A stretch of 64,000 nucleotides of DNA from Takashimella koratensis (lineage: Eukaryota > Basidiomycota > Tremellomycetes > Trichosporonales > Tetragoniomycetaceae), in the NCBI GenBank assembly GCA_003116875.1, contig BCKT01000006.1, positions 992,001 to 1,056,000 on the forward strand. The letters are read 5' to 3'. Position numbers and translations under genes: made by a program. The notes beneath the pieces are model-generated. The model was not told the origin of the DNA, made no database searches, and worked only from the letters and a program-made list of their open reading frames with translations. Shown one piece after another: positions 11,281 to 22,869 of the stretch. The first letter of the stretch is position 1; each line of letters opens with the position of its first letter.

Positions 11281-12964
11281 ATGACATCCCAACTCCCTCC
11301 CAACCTCTTGCGCCTCTTCACTCCTCGTCCTATGCCTCCTTACCTCGTCCCCATGTCCAAAGACGAGCGAGACCGGGGACCCGACAAGCTCACGGGCGTC
11401 GCCGCGCTCGTCAAGCGGTTGAGAGAAGAGGCAGAGGAAGCAGAGTACAAGCAAGGGATGGAGGAACAGCAACAGCCTATCGAGGTGGATGAGAAGACGG
11501 CTGCGGAGAAGGTCGAGGATGAGGAGAAGGCACCGAAGGGAGCAAAGGGGAAAGGAGCAAAGGGGAAGAAGAAAGATGCTGTCGCTGAGGCAGGAGTGGT
11601 AGGGCAGGAAGCGGTAAAGATGAGGAGAGAATTGAGAAAGAAGAGGCAGGAGCAGTACAAGGCGGATTTGGAGAAGAACTGTGAGTTAAGCGTGGATAAA
11701 ACGGCTGGGGTGGATAGGAGGGGTAGAGATTGAAGAAGAAGGGAGAACGAAGTTGGGGAGGAGTTGATCGGCATGATTATTGAAACCAGCGCTAACGACT
11801 TACAGGGGATCCAAACCATGACCCCGAAGTCTCTGGCGACCCATACAAGACGCTCTTCATCTCTCGCCTCGTACGTTCTGTGTTCTCCATTCCTCATCAC
11901 GTTCCCTCTCCTCCTCACACAATACCTTCATCTCTCCTCTCGACCTACTATTGACCTACCGCTGACCTCCCACTTAGAGCTCGAAAACCACCGAAGCCGA
12001 CTTGAGACAAGAGTTTGAAATGTATGGGACGATTGAACGAATTCGGATTGTTCGTGATAAGAGGAAGAACAAGAGTAACAGTTATGCTTTTGTCGTCTAC
12101 GAGCGTGAACGCGATATGAAAGGTGAGTCTGGGAGCTCTTTTCCCAACTTTTGCGAGTCCTCTCTCCCTTCTTTGCTTCTCTTCTCGTCGCTCTCCTCTA
12201 CACCTACATCCCCTTGACAACCGCTAACCCTTCCTCTTCCCTTGTCAGCCGCATACAAAGACGCCGACGGGATCCCTATCCACCACAAACGAATCCTCGT
12301 CGACGTTGAGCGTGGCCGAACGGTGAAGGGCTGGAAACCTCGTAAACTCGGTGGCGGGCTCGGAGGGCGACCTAAGCCCGTTGAAGCCGTACCTCCGCCT
12401 CCGACATTCGGCGGGCCCGGTGGGCCCGGAGGTGGGGGTGGTTTCAGGGGCGGGCCAGGTGGAGGTGGTGGGTTCAGAGGAGGCGGAGGCGGGTTTAGAG
12501 GTGGAGGTGGGGGTGGATTTAGAGGTGGGTTTGGAGGAGGAGGAGGTGGGGGAGGTGGGTTCAGAGGTGGACCAGGTGGACCCCCAGGAGGTGGTGGGGG
12601 TGGGTTCAGAGGTGGATACGGAGGTGGAGGAGGTGGAAGAGGAGGGTATGGCGGCGGCGGCGGTGGGTTTAACAGGTAAGTGGTTGGATACGCTGTTCAT
12701 ACATTTTGAACCAAAGAGAACAGGCGCTGACATGATGATTTGTTTTGCTTGGATAGCGGTGGACCAGGTGGTGGTGGTGGGTATGGAAGTGGTGGTGGGT
12801 TCAAGCGCGAGCATGACGCCGGGTACGGTGGGAACTTTGGCGGTGGGGGCGGTGGGAGCGGAGGTGGTGCTGGGTTTGGTGGAGGTGGAGGCGGGTACGG
12901 TGGGGGTGGGAGTGGCGGTGGAGGTGGGTTCGAAGACCGAGATGCCAAACGACCACGATACTAG
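11281..12964 (+). CDS. SNP1: U1 snRNP 70 kDa protein (U1-70K/Snp1)
   Basis: Five exons (11281-11680, 11806-11870, 11978-12122, 12249-12675, 12757-12964). The N-terminus [17 protein letters not shown] is the U1-70K signature that contacts the U1 particle. An acidic/basic helical stretch follows, then the motif [18 protein letters not shown] that leads into the RRM. RNP-2 (TLFISRL) and RNP-1 (NSYAFVVYE) are present, and the RRM ends in the highly conserved [15 protein letters not shown] and GGGLGG, which bind U1 snRNA stem-loop I. It acts in 5' splice-site recognition in the nucleus. The C-terminal 150-odd residues are almost pure Gly-rich repeats (FRGG/GYGG) and end KRPRY; animal U1-70K has an Arg-Asp/Arg-Ser tail there. 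All splice junctions keep frame. Confidence 0.95.
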
Positions 12965-13917
12965 ATTATCGATTCGATTCGCTCTTTACCTCACGTCAAT
13001 CCTTGCCTCTCCGATTTCCTCTCCTCTCAACCTCTACCATTGCCGTGTGAATCACTTCAGCATTCCCCTCACGCCATCACTCGAACACCTCACTTCCTTT
13101 CCATGCGACCACGTCGACTCGACTCGATCATCGGTCATCGGCCACCGGTCGTGCTCGACCCTTCCCCGTCTTCGTCGACATTGTACAAATCCAAAAAAAG
13201 AAAAGGGAGGTATATGTGTCGTTTTTATTTTGTTTTTTTCTCAACCCAGTTGCACGAGGCACAAGGTATTCATGCAGTCGTCCGTCTGTCTCAAAGGTTT
13301 GCCAAAAGGTTTGCTCCTAAACCCCTGTCTTTTGTGATTAATCAAACTGTGCATATCCATCCATCCACTGTTCCTACTTGATCAAAGACTCTTTCATCCC
13401 CTTCACCCTTCTCCCTTCACCCCTGTCCTTTGGCTCGAAGGTAGTATGAATCTGCTTATGCGATATCTTGGTAGGTTGGTAAGTTTCGGGCAAGATCTCT
13501 CGTGACGCAAAAACCTTTTCAGGTGGGGAATTGATAAGGTGGGTCTCGGTAGGTGCCGATCTAGACAATCTTCCCTCTCGTTCTCAGTGACTTTTGCGGA
13601 CCCTGGTATAGTTTGGATCGTGAGGTGGGTAGCGGTAGGTGCAGGTTTTGTTACTTTTACCACCTCTTTCGTCACCTTGATTCTCATTGCTTTTCGTGGA
13701 CGATGACTAGGTAGTCGAAAGTGTTTACATCGCTTCTACTGACCTTTCTTTGATCACATATCGTACTGTACATGGCCAACTCGTCGTTTCCAATCATGAA
13801 TATCGTGAATCTGTCGTTACCTCCGCGCTCGCACCTATTGTATGGGAACTTCCAACTTTGCAAGTCTATGAGACTGATTTCGAATCGCAGCAGCCTCGTC
13901 GCCGTCGCAAGTTGGCT
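12965..13917. other. intergenic
   Basis: No convincing gene. A 20-bp near-direct repeat (aggtgggtNNcggtaggtgc) occurs around 13536 and 13622. Short minus-strand ORFs at 13374-13687 have no recognisable content. Confidence 0.45.
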
Positions 13918-15207
13918 CTACACCTTGCTCGCCAAGAACCAAGTATCGTCTGTTTCCCGAGACACAATCAGCATCACCCCTTCCCCACCTGACCCCTGAC
14001 CCAAACCCAGCCCACGAGCACGAGTCACGGGTCACTCACGGTCCTTGTGATCATTATCCGTCCCCACGCTCAGACAAATACTAGCTACCAGCTCGTATCC
14101 GGCCTCATCAAACGCTGCGAGCAAATCAAGCATGAACAATTTGCCCAACATTAAATCATCGCCTGAGAGGATTCTCATAAAGGGACGACCCTTGAATTTG
14201 ACGAGACGTTGACCGTTTACGATTTTGGATTCTTGGATCCCGTGAGGCCATTTCTGAACACGGCCCAGGAAGGAGGGAGGGATAGAATCAGCACAAACCC
14301 GGCGATCCCCCCCTCCATCCCTCCCAGACACAGCTTGACCTTGACTCCGACTCACCATCAAAGTCGCCTGAAAAACTTCGTCTACCTGTTCATTGGGACA
14401 ATCGACCAACCTCATCTTATCCCAACCATGAAAAGCGACCGCAAACCACCTCCTCTCCCTCACTTCTCCACGACGGAGGACGACGGTATCCCTCGCTCCA
14501 GCGTTATGGGAGATATTGATCTCACACTGAATATGCCACCCACATCGAGAGAGGGCGTCGAAGACGCGTAGCATGAGTTGACGAGCGGGGATGGCACCGT
14601 CCGCGTGTCGGCCCCCTGAGTAAATTAGTTGATGTTAAGCTGTATGTGAGGAAGGGGGTAGAGTACATCCAGGGCAAGATAATCACTCACAAGGTCTCCC
14701 ATTGAGTTTCCAATCCCAACCTCCTGGACACTCTGTATGCTTCACGATCCCATCACTCCAGAAGCCAACAATCACCTCGCCCACAGGAACCAGTACACCT
14801 GCTGGAAACTTGCTCAACCTGAGGATATCTCTATCGATGAACCCGATACTCGCGAACCCTGTCGTCGCGTCGAGATGGGTTTGTTCGAGTGCTCGATTGG
14901 TCCGTTCTAGTGCTGCTTTCTCTTCTGCTGCGGTACGGTAAGGCGGGTCGGCTGTGGATCCGGTGCGTGCAAGGCCGGAGGAGGAGCTGGGACCAGCGTG
15001 GGAAGAGGTGGTGATGGAGCTGGGACCGGGACCGGGACCGGGGCTGGGGCTTGGATGGCCAGGGAAGGGAGGAGGTAGGTCGTCGTCGTGATCAGGTGGA
15101 GGAGGGAGATCACCACCGCTCAAGAGGACGGCGTTGGGGTCGTTGGCAGAGTAAGGAGGGGCAAGAGGAGCAGTATCGGCCTTGGAAGAGCTGCTGGCTT
15201 TCGACAT
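13918..15207 (-). CDS. fungal 'PW-repeat' family protein, copy A
   Basis: Four exons (15207-14691, 14615-14356, 14253-14040, 13949-13918) give 340 residues. After a disordered N-terminus rich in Ser/Pro/Asp, two modules follow. Each has a W-x-LK/N-G-xPW- or KFKGRPF-like strand, then a helix with GW/GYELV, then a D-T-W/L strand (WDWKLNGRPW ... CGWHIQCEI; LVKFKGRPF ... AGYELVASI ... HDTWFLASKV). I recognise this pattern from a large family of uncharacterised fungal proteins but know no function. The last exon (DTWFLASKV) is only 32 nt; the longer open frame ends early inside the intron. The paralogue directly upstream (15864-17037) has the same intron positions and phases. Confidence 0.75.
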
Positions 15208-15863
15208 GGTGAGTTCGTGGATGGGTAAAGAAGTGAGAGTGGGGATAGGTCGCTGAGGATTCGGGTTTGGAGAAGGGGTGGGACTGGTTCAAGTTGAACT
15301 GGACGAGTAGTTGTAGTGTATGGAGCAAGAGAAAAGAGGTCGAGAGGCTGTGTCTGGTATCAGAAACGTGATGAAAAGTTGGAGATGCCTACAGAGCCGG
15401 TGGACAGCAATACCTGTCACGGGACGAGGTCAATAGGGCGAGTCGAGGCGTGCGTTGGGGCGAGGCAAGGAGTGGGGATTGGGATTGGCGAGGCGCGAGG
15501 TGGGTCAAAGCCTGGCGACGAGATCACAGGCCGAGTGCGGCGGAGGGAGATGGGGACGAGCAGACGGGGAGGGGCAAAGGGCGGAGACGGAGGCGGCGTC
15601 GGTTACGACCGTAGTTCTAAACCCCGTGCCTAGATCTCGGAACACTCCTTTGCCGTATCTTGCTTGGGCTTCGAGGCGATGAGGCGGTGTACAAGTGTCT
15701 ACCCGATTCTCTGTGCATGTCTGGTTTTTCTCGGTATCTATCCATATGAAGTTCAAATCACAAGACTACAGAATGTCCATCAAGCCTTCAAGCACAGCAA
15801 CAGTCCCGAGTACGGCGGTGCATCGGATACTCCGCCTCGCCTTGGTTTCGCTTGGATCGCGTT
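15208..15863. other. intergenic between the two PW-repeat paralogues
   Basis: No gene seen. It holds the 3' end of copy B and the promoter of copy A. Confidence 0.5.
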
Positions 15864-17037
15864 TCACTTGCTTGCAAAATAGAGCGTGTCGACTGCCGTT
15901 GTCAGTTTCAGCACCGCCTCACGGATCAAGCCACCACCTCCTGCTCCACTCGGACTAATCTCCTCCACCTACACCCTCACACGTTCGTATCCAGTCTCCG
16001 CGATCCTCGCTCCTGCCCAAGAACCCCTCGCCCACAGGTTACTCACTATCATACCCGCTCTCATGGTACCCCGGTGTCATATCAAAACTCGCAACCAGCT
16101 CGTAACCCTGTGTCTCTGCAGCGATGATGAAATCGGCTACTAGCAGTTTGACGAGGTACGATGAGTCGCCGTACCCGTTGAACGGGTAGTCTTTCAATTT
16201 GAGTTGGTATACCCCGTCGCCCATATCTTCTTCCTTCTGGATCCCTCGAGGCCATGCGAGCTGCGGTCGGATCAACAATCGAGATGATCAGTCAACGTCT
16301 CTGCGTTTTAATCTATCCTCTTCAAACCCTCCTGCGTCTGTCAAGGGGCTAGACTCACGCGTACGGCCGCAGCGAGAGGCCTCACCGCCGCTGGAGGGTA
16401 ATCTATCATCCTAAACCTATCCCCGCCAACGAACTGGACCGCAAAGACGTGACGCTTGACCGCTGGTCCAGGTCGGAAGAAGAGTACGTCTTTGTCGTAT
16501 TCCTTAGCCGCAAGGTCGCAGGTGATCATGAGGTGCCAGCCCTGGGTGTAGAGTGCGTCGATGAGCGCCGATAGCATACGACGGACTTTGATGTTTTGGG
16601 TCTTCCATGAAGAGTGCCCTGGTTGGTGGTCAGTGACATCCCACTCTGTGACTGGCGGCATATGTGACTGGAGAAGAATTGCCTTTCGCAACCTCTTGAT
16701 CGTCTCCCTAGCAACCAAACTCACAAGGTGTCCCCGACAACTTCCACTCCCAACCTTCATGGTACCTGTCCAGCTGTTTCACCTCCCATGTCGCCTTGAG
16801 TGCCGAACCTACAGCGACATTGACCGTCTCTGGGAACCTGAACAGCCTGATCCTGTCGCTCCTTGAGAGCGTAATAACCGCGAGGCTGCTCGGCGAGGCA
16901 GAGTAAGGGACCGTGGAGGGGCCAGCAGATGAACCCTCGAGCTCGGGAGGGGGAGGAACCGGGTGCTTCTCGTCAGCCAAGGGGTCGACCTTGTATGTAT
17001 CGGAGCCGTGGAGGTCTTGGTATGTTGGGAGGGACAT
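15864..17037 (-). CDS. fungal 'PW-repeat' family protein, copy B
   Basis: Four exons (17037-16725, 16618-16359, 16260-16047, 15892-15864) give 271 residues. Exons 2 and 3 are exactly as long (260 and 214 nt) as those of copy A at 13918-15207, and intron phases 1-0-1 are the same, so the two are tandem duplicates. Landmarks are WEWKLSGTPW, TQGWHLMITCDL, YDKDVLFF, AWPRGIQ, YQLKLKDYPF, QGYELVASFDM and a last exon IDTLYFASK. The disordered N-terminus is shorter than in copy A, and sequence identity between copies is low, so the duplication is old. MSLPTYQDLH at 17037 is the preferred start; an in-frame ATG at 17070 is also possible. Function unknown. Confidence 0.75.
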
Positions 17038-17281
17038 GTTGAGTGCGAGTGAGGGATGAGGTAGAGGCAAGAGTGAGGGGCAGGTGTCGATGACGCTGTG
17101 TACCGGTGACTATCTTGGCATTTACGCTTAACGGCAGCCACCACGTGGCGTGAGTCTTGTCTATCGATAGTATCCTTAGTTCCTCCCCCCACATAACCCG
17201 CACGCGCTGCATGGACCGTCGCGCGTTTCAACGACTACCTATAACGGTCCAAGCTCGACCCATCTCGCTACCACCGACCAA

Positions 17282-17330
17282 CACAACCACCACAACCACC
17301 ACCACAACCACCACCACCACACCCGCCGCC
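17282..17330 (+). repeat. (ACC/ACA) low-complexity leader of ARP1
   Basis: A run of caccaca-type triplets fills the 49 bases before the ARP1 start codon. It is a C/A-rich, G-poor 5' leader, common upstream of well-expressed fungal genes. Confidence 0.6.
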
Positions 17331-19165
17331 ATGGCCACCGAGTTTGACGACGTGTGAGTAGGATCTGCACCTGGGGATATAGAAAGATTCGCTATCAGCT
17401 GCTGCCTCTCACCGTTTCACTGACCACCTCGCAGGCTCACCAACCAACCGGTCGTCATTGACAATGTTGGTTATCTCCGTTTCGCATCTCGACCTCACTA
17501 CTACTAATGCTGACCTGTTTCCTTTGCACAGGGGTCGGGCACGATCAAAGCTGGGTTCGCAGGTGAAGAGCAGCCATCATGTTACATCCCATCTTTGTGA
17601 GTGTTACCTTCCCCTTCTCCTACCTACCTTCTATCCTTCGGTATCTCTTCCCTCCCTTCTCCGCTCCCTATCCACATCCAAGCTAGCATTCGCTTACCTC
17701 AAACCCAATCACAGCGTCGGTCGTCCAAAGCATCCACGAGTAATGGCCGGTGCGATTCAAGACGACCTATTCATCGGCAAGCGCGCGCAAGAACTCCGTG
17801 GTTTACTCAAGATTCGGTATCCGATGGAACATGGCGTCGTCACTGACTGGGACGATATGGAGCGGATCTGGGGGTGGGTGTATACCGAGGGACTCAAGGC
17901 GTTGTCAGAGGAGGTGAGTTAGGTTTTGGGAACGGGCGCAAAAGCTAGCGTCGATGTGAGGAGCCTAGGAGGATGTCGCTCGGTATACTGTGCTGACGTG
18001 GATCACCCGATAGCACCCCGTTCTGTTGACAGAAGCGCCGTTGAATCCTCGGCACAACCGAGACGTCGCTGCTCAGATATTTTTCGAAACATTCAACGTT
18101 CCCGCATTCTTCACCTCTGTCCAAGCTGTTCTCAGTCTGTGCGTATCTCCTCCCTTTCGCACCTCCGTACACTGCCTAGAACCATCCTGACGACTCTAGG
18201 TACTCATCTGGCCGGACTACCGGTATCGTTCTCGATTCTGGCGACGGAGTCACTCACGCTGTCCCCGTCTTTGAAGGATTCTCTATGCCTCACGCGATCC
18301 GACGAATAGACCTCGCAGGTCGCGACGTTACCGATCATTTGCAATTGCTCCTTCGTAAATCAGGCTACTACCTCCACACGTCAGCGGAGAAGGAAGTTGT
18401 CAGAACGATCAAAGAGAAAACTTGTTATTTGGCTTTGAATCCGGCAAAGGAGGAGAAGGATAATGGTGGAGCGTTTGAAGAGTTCAAGTTGCCTGATGGG
18501 AAAGCTATTCAGGTGGGTAGGCTGCTCAACGAAGCGAGGCGGCATAGACAGACTCTAGTTTCTTTCTTGTCTTGGTGTTCTCAGTCCAGAGCTGACGCGG
18601 AATTTCACCTGTAGCTTGGGACAGAACGATTCCTCGCACCAGAGATCTTGTTCAACCCCGAACTCGTGGGCCACGAGTACCCAGGCGTTCACCAGGTCAT
18701 TGTCGACTCGATTAACCGAACAGACCTGGATCTTCGGAAATCTCTGTTCAGCAATATTGTTCTCTCTGGTGGCTCGACGTTGTGTACAGGTGGGTCCGGG
18801 TTTGACCCGGATTTGGGATAGGGTGGATGATGGGGTGGGAGTGCTCGGTGAGCCAAAAGAATTGAGTGCTGATTGTTCACCCGTGGGCAGGTTTCGGTGA
18901 TCGGTTGTTGAGCGAGGTGAAGAAACTGGCGCTCAAGGATGTCAAATTGAAGATTTACGCGCCTCCAGAACGTAAAGTGAGTTACTGCACCTTCTTTACA
19001 TTACCCCTTCCACCCGTTCGCCGCAACATAAACTGACATACCTATCAGTACTCGACATGGATCGGCGGTAGTATCCTCGCGGGCCTTAGCACGTTCAAGA
19101 AGATGTGGGTGTCGGCGGACGAGTACAAGGAGGATCCGGATATTATCCATAAGAAGGCGTTCTGA
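17331..19165 (+). CDS. ARP1: actin-related protein 1 (centractin, dynactin filament subunit)
   Basis: Nine exons spliced at canonical borders give an actin-fold protein of roughly 380-390 residues, close to Arp1 of animals (376). Landmarks in order are [125 protein letters not shown] and [20 protein letters not shown]. The RPKH and DWDDMERIW variants separate Arp1 from actin. Arp1 forms the short filament of dynactin, which couples dynein to cargo and moves nuclei along microtubules in fungi. The first coding exon is only 23 nt and exon 2 only 31 nt. The second intron has an unusual donor (gttggt). Confidence 0.95.
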
Positions 19166-19650
19166 GCGGGGTTGTTGGGGCGGGGGGTAAAATCGAGATG
19201 AGGAGTGGGTTGGGTGTGAGTACTATCCGCCCTGCATCTAGTGGTGGAGCGGTCGAGACCATCGAGAGCAGAGGTCTCGAGAAGTAGATGAAGGAGAAGT
19301 AGAACCGACAGCGCTAGCGCGCAACCATGTGTACAACAACAACCACCATCTACAAGGACTCGAGATCGGTCGAAGATCGTCAGCCAGCCATCGCTAGCGC
19401 GACCTCTCACGCTCCGCTCCTTGCACGGTCTCACGATCCGACTCAGGTGGTCCCTCGCAATGTCATGTCCCCTTTTCACGACCCGGGCGGTGACCCTTCG
19501 CCCTTTCCTATTCTACTCGAGCTTTACGGTACGACTTTCCATGCATTGGGTACTTTTGTGATCTTCTGATTTGCTATCACGGTTTCTATCACGAATCGCT
19601 CCACCAGTCAGTCCACTTGGACAGAGAGAGACTGAGGAGGGAATGATACG
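19166..19650. other. convergent intergenic region
   Basis: It lies between the ARP1 stop and the stop of the minus-strand gene at 19651. Only 3' untranslated sequence is expected; nothing else seen. Confidence 0.5.
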
Positions 19651-20231
19651 CTAGCGCTGGCGGACGTTGCCGGTGACGCCGTCGTCGCCTGGCCTACCGA
19701 CTTGAGCGCGCGCAATCTTTTCTTCGGGTCCACCGGGTCCGTCGAATTCGGATGCGCGGGTTTGCCTGTAGAGAATAGAGGAGAGGAGAGAAGGAGTCAG
19801 CACGCGTCCTCTCTTGAAGAACAGTCACGACCACCGCTGGGCCTTCGTCCTCCCTCGCCTCTACACCCTCGACGGAGAAAGGAACCTCTCCCGTTGGGGG
19901 CAAGGACTCACCGCCCAGAGGCCTTGTTGATCTCTCCACCCTCTTCATCAGGGATCGCCGGGTTCTCACCCCGCTTCGTCCCGCCTACTTGGACGGTACT
20001 ACCCGGGAACCTCGACTCGACGCCCTCGTCGACTCCAGAGTCCACAGCTGGTTTTGGTGGTCAGTCAGACGCTGAAACGGACAAGGAGCACGGTGTCGGG
20101 TGAAAGGGGACAGTGAAGGTGCAAGCAGATGAAGTGTTGGGGTACATACTGGAATCAGACTTGAGGCCGGATCCAGTCTTGGCGGCATACGAGTTGATCT
20201 CTCGCTCAATCTGGTTAATATCGGTCGACAT
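19651..20231 (-). CDS. small conserved fungal protein of unknown function
   Basis: Three exons splice to about 111 residues. It begins MSTDINQIEREINSYAAKTG, continues with VDSGVDEGVESRFPGSTVQV and IPDEEGGEINKASGR, and ends with EFDGPGGPEEK and a basic tail at a TAG at 19651-19653. This order (INxIER...NSY.AKTG, GVD..VE.RFPG, IP.EEGG, F.GPGGPE.K) matches a small, charged, probably unfolded fungal family I have seen only as hypothetical. The junctions give intron phases 1 and 2 and restore frame exactly. No signal peptide or membrane segment. Confidence 0.75.
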
Positions 20232-20994
20232 GATCTTAGGTTTGGATATGGATATGTTTTAGTGGGAGTACAGTAGTATGGAAAAGATCGAAACGGAATG
20301 ATTTCAGTTGCAACGCGAGGTTGAGGGTGGCTTAAGTACGCATGGGTCGGGTACGCGAGAGGCGATCGTGTGAGCACGATGCGGTCAGAGGTTGGGTACG
20401 ACAGTGGAGCGATTTGTGACATATGGTCGAGTAGGCCATGACGTTGGTTTTCGGCTGACGTACTGCAGGGTTGGAATTCGCCACGAGCCACAACCTCAAC
20501 CACCAACCTCTAGCGCTCTCCTGCCAACGAACAATGAACCGAAGATCCGTGATTGGTCGTACGTGTACTGCATGTTTAGATATGTATTCGATCAACACAG
20601 AACAGACGGAACAGACAGAATAGACAGAACAGACAGAACAGGTTCAAAAGATTCACGGAACTCAGATATTTGAAATCTACAATATGCGAGTGTGACTCCA
20701 CCTCGCCTGGTCGCAGGACATGCACGTGACGGTCCGTGGCCGTGGGCTAGGCGGTCTCGTCTCCGTGTCCAAGATGAACAAGCTGGCGCTGGTACGCTTT
20801 GAGGCGCTCGGTGATACGATCTTCAAGCGTGAGCTCTGTCGCTTGTGCGCTGGGTTGGTCAACGCTGCAGTCCACGATCTTGAAAGCCCAACTCACTGGA
20901 CCTTGTCACTGAGCTTGCTACACGGTCATTCACCGTCGTCAGTCACCATCTGCCTCAATGCTCAACCTCCACGCCCTGAATGCTTGACTACTAC
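20232..20994. other. intergenic with a short minisatellite
   Basis: Contains the promoter of the gene at 19651 and 3' sequence of the gene at 20995. Apart from the repeat at 20596-20641, nothing is seen. Confidence 0.45.
20596..20641. repeat. 10-bp minisatellite, unit like acagacagaa
   Basis: Four to five imperfect head-to-tail copies of acagacRgaa. Confidence 0.7.
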
Positions 20995-22448
20995 TCACCG
21001 CATCTCCTCTACTACCCACTTCTCTCTCCTACTTACATCCCTCTCCCTCTCCTCCACCTCGTTCTCTCTCTCCCTCTCTTTCCTTCTCCTATTCTCCAAC
21101 CTCTCCCACTCCTCACGCCAGTCGTCGTCGTCGTCTTTCCCGTCCCTCGCGTCCCTCCCTTCGCCGGCTTCGAGGAGGTCGACGCGGGGGCCGCGGTATG
21201 GGTGAAGAAGGGTAGGTACGGAGACCGGGAGGATCGGCGGGCAAGATGGACATGGAGTAGAACGGCAGTCGTCGAGTTCGGTTTGAAGCCGGTCTCGGAG
21301 AAGCAGCGAGTGGGTGAGGGATTGGAGCAATGGGCCAGTCTCTGCGGTGGGTTAACATTTTATCAAGACCGAATACTGGTCCAACAGGCAGGTGTTTGTC
21401 CCCTTACATCACCTTCGTGGCACTCACCAGACCCGCCATCCTTGCCCGCATCAGTCCGAAGTACCCAAACCTCCCTCTCCTTGGCACCTCCTTTACTCCT
21501 AACCACACTGGCCCCCTCTCCCAGTTCCTCAACAGACCACCACGCTCCTTCCCCTCCACTTCCACCGCCTGCCCCAGCCGTGGCTCCACCGGTCGCTGCC
21601 CAGAACCGGAGACCCGTGGTGAGGCGCAACGAGTCGAGTCGCTGCCTCTCGACAGCGGACAGGTGGGGGCCGGAGGTTTCGGTGTCTGGGAAGACGAGGG
21701 CGGATAGAGGGGGTGGAAGGAAGGTGGAGAGTTGAGTAAGCAGGGCGAGGCGTTCTTGTACGAGGATTTCTTGCGCCTGTGTAGTCGGTGGAAAAGTGAG
21801 GACAAGTCAGCAATGTGTTGGAAGACAGGGGCATACGCTGAAATGCGTCGCAAGGGTCTGTGCCGCCACAGGCAACACCACCCAGCTAGATACAAATCAT
21901 CCCACACTCACACGGAGAGCTCGGTGACGACCCGTCAACGTCGGGAGCGATCCCTTTGGGACCTGCATAACCAGCGCTACGAGGCTGATTGCGAGTGTGA
22001 CCCACAACAGTGGATGGGGTTTGCGGGCCCACCATTTCTCGGGTGGCCCTCGGAGTGTGCGAATCAGAGGTACGCCCCGCTCGGGTTCGGGCTGGGACAT
22101 GGACCTGGGGATAGGCAAGGGAGGGGCGGAGACTGACCTGTCGAGACCTGGGACGGCGGTAGGTGGAGGAGGCGGAGGAGGGTGGGAGTGGCCGTGGGGA
22201 AGTGGAGGGTACGGGTTGACGTAGATGTTAGGGAGCTGGATGGGGATCGGCTGCGGGATAGGTGCAGGTTGGGGCTGAGGCTGTTGGATAGGCTGGGTCT
22301 GGGCGGGCTGGGTCGGCGGGAAGGGGAAAGGTAGGATTGTGATGGGTGCGGGTTGTTGGTGGGGGACGTCGTTGCCAGGTGTGCTGGGTCGACGACGGTG
22401 GAGGTGCGGAGGGGTCCCAGTGAGTCGGGCAGGGAACGCCTCGGACAT
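20995..22448 (-). CDS. Pro-rich single-pass membrane protein, unknown function
   Basis: The first exon starts at 22448 (MSEAFPARLTGTPP). It encodes about 140 Pro/Gln-rich residues and then one membrane helix (LLWVTLAISLVALVMQVPKG). A gtgagt donor near 21916 and a ctacacag acceptor near 21779 join it to a frame reading AQEILVQERLALLTQLSTF. This frame differs from the longest ORF there. A last intron leads to LLRDRLQTELDDC and a charged C-terminal coiled coil (WREEWERLENRRRKERERE) ending at 20995. The middle part has a Gly-rich loop. A proline-rich cytosolic head, one helix and a coiled coil are visible, but I do not recognise the family. An extra small exon within the first intron cannot be excluded. 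Confidence 0.6.
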
Positions 22449-22869
22449 GGTGGGTAAGTATGGAAAGAGCAGGGGAGTGGAGAGTGAGAGAGAGACAGGA
22501 GGTAGAGAGGGATGGAGATATAGAGACAGAGAAAGTGACAGAGGTAGCAGCGACAGAGACGTGGCGTTGAAAGGAGGGGTCAATCACTGTCACTAGGTAA
22601 GTGCGTCACGACTCATCAATCATTCACTGTCCCACCACACCTTTGGAGCGGGTCAAGGGCGTGCACGCCTGCCCCTCACTCATTCACGCGCCCGAGAGCA
22701 TGCTCATCATGCGCTTTAGACCCTACAACAATGCATCATCATTTACCTGTTTGAAAACCCCCGTTTTGTTGTCTTATCCCGCAACACCGGAACAGATCAA
22801 TCCCTCCCTCCCTTACCATTTCTCACTCGACACGTCTTTCCACGTCGTTCCAGATTTCGATAAAGAGAC

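Noticed and set aside
12245..12814. 189-codon minus-strand Ser/Thr/Pro-rich ORF
   Set aside because: Complement of the glycine-rich repeats of U1-70K.
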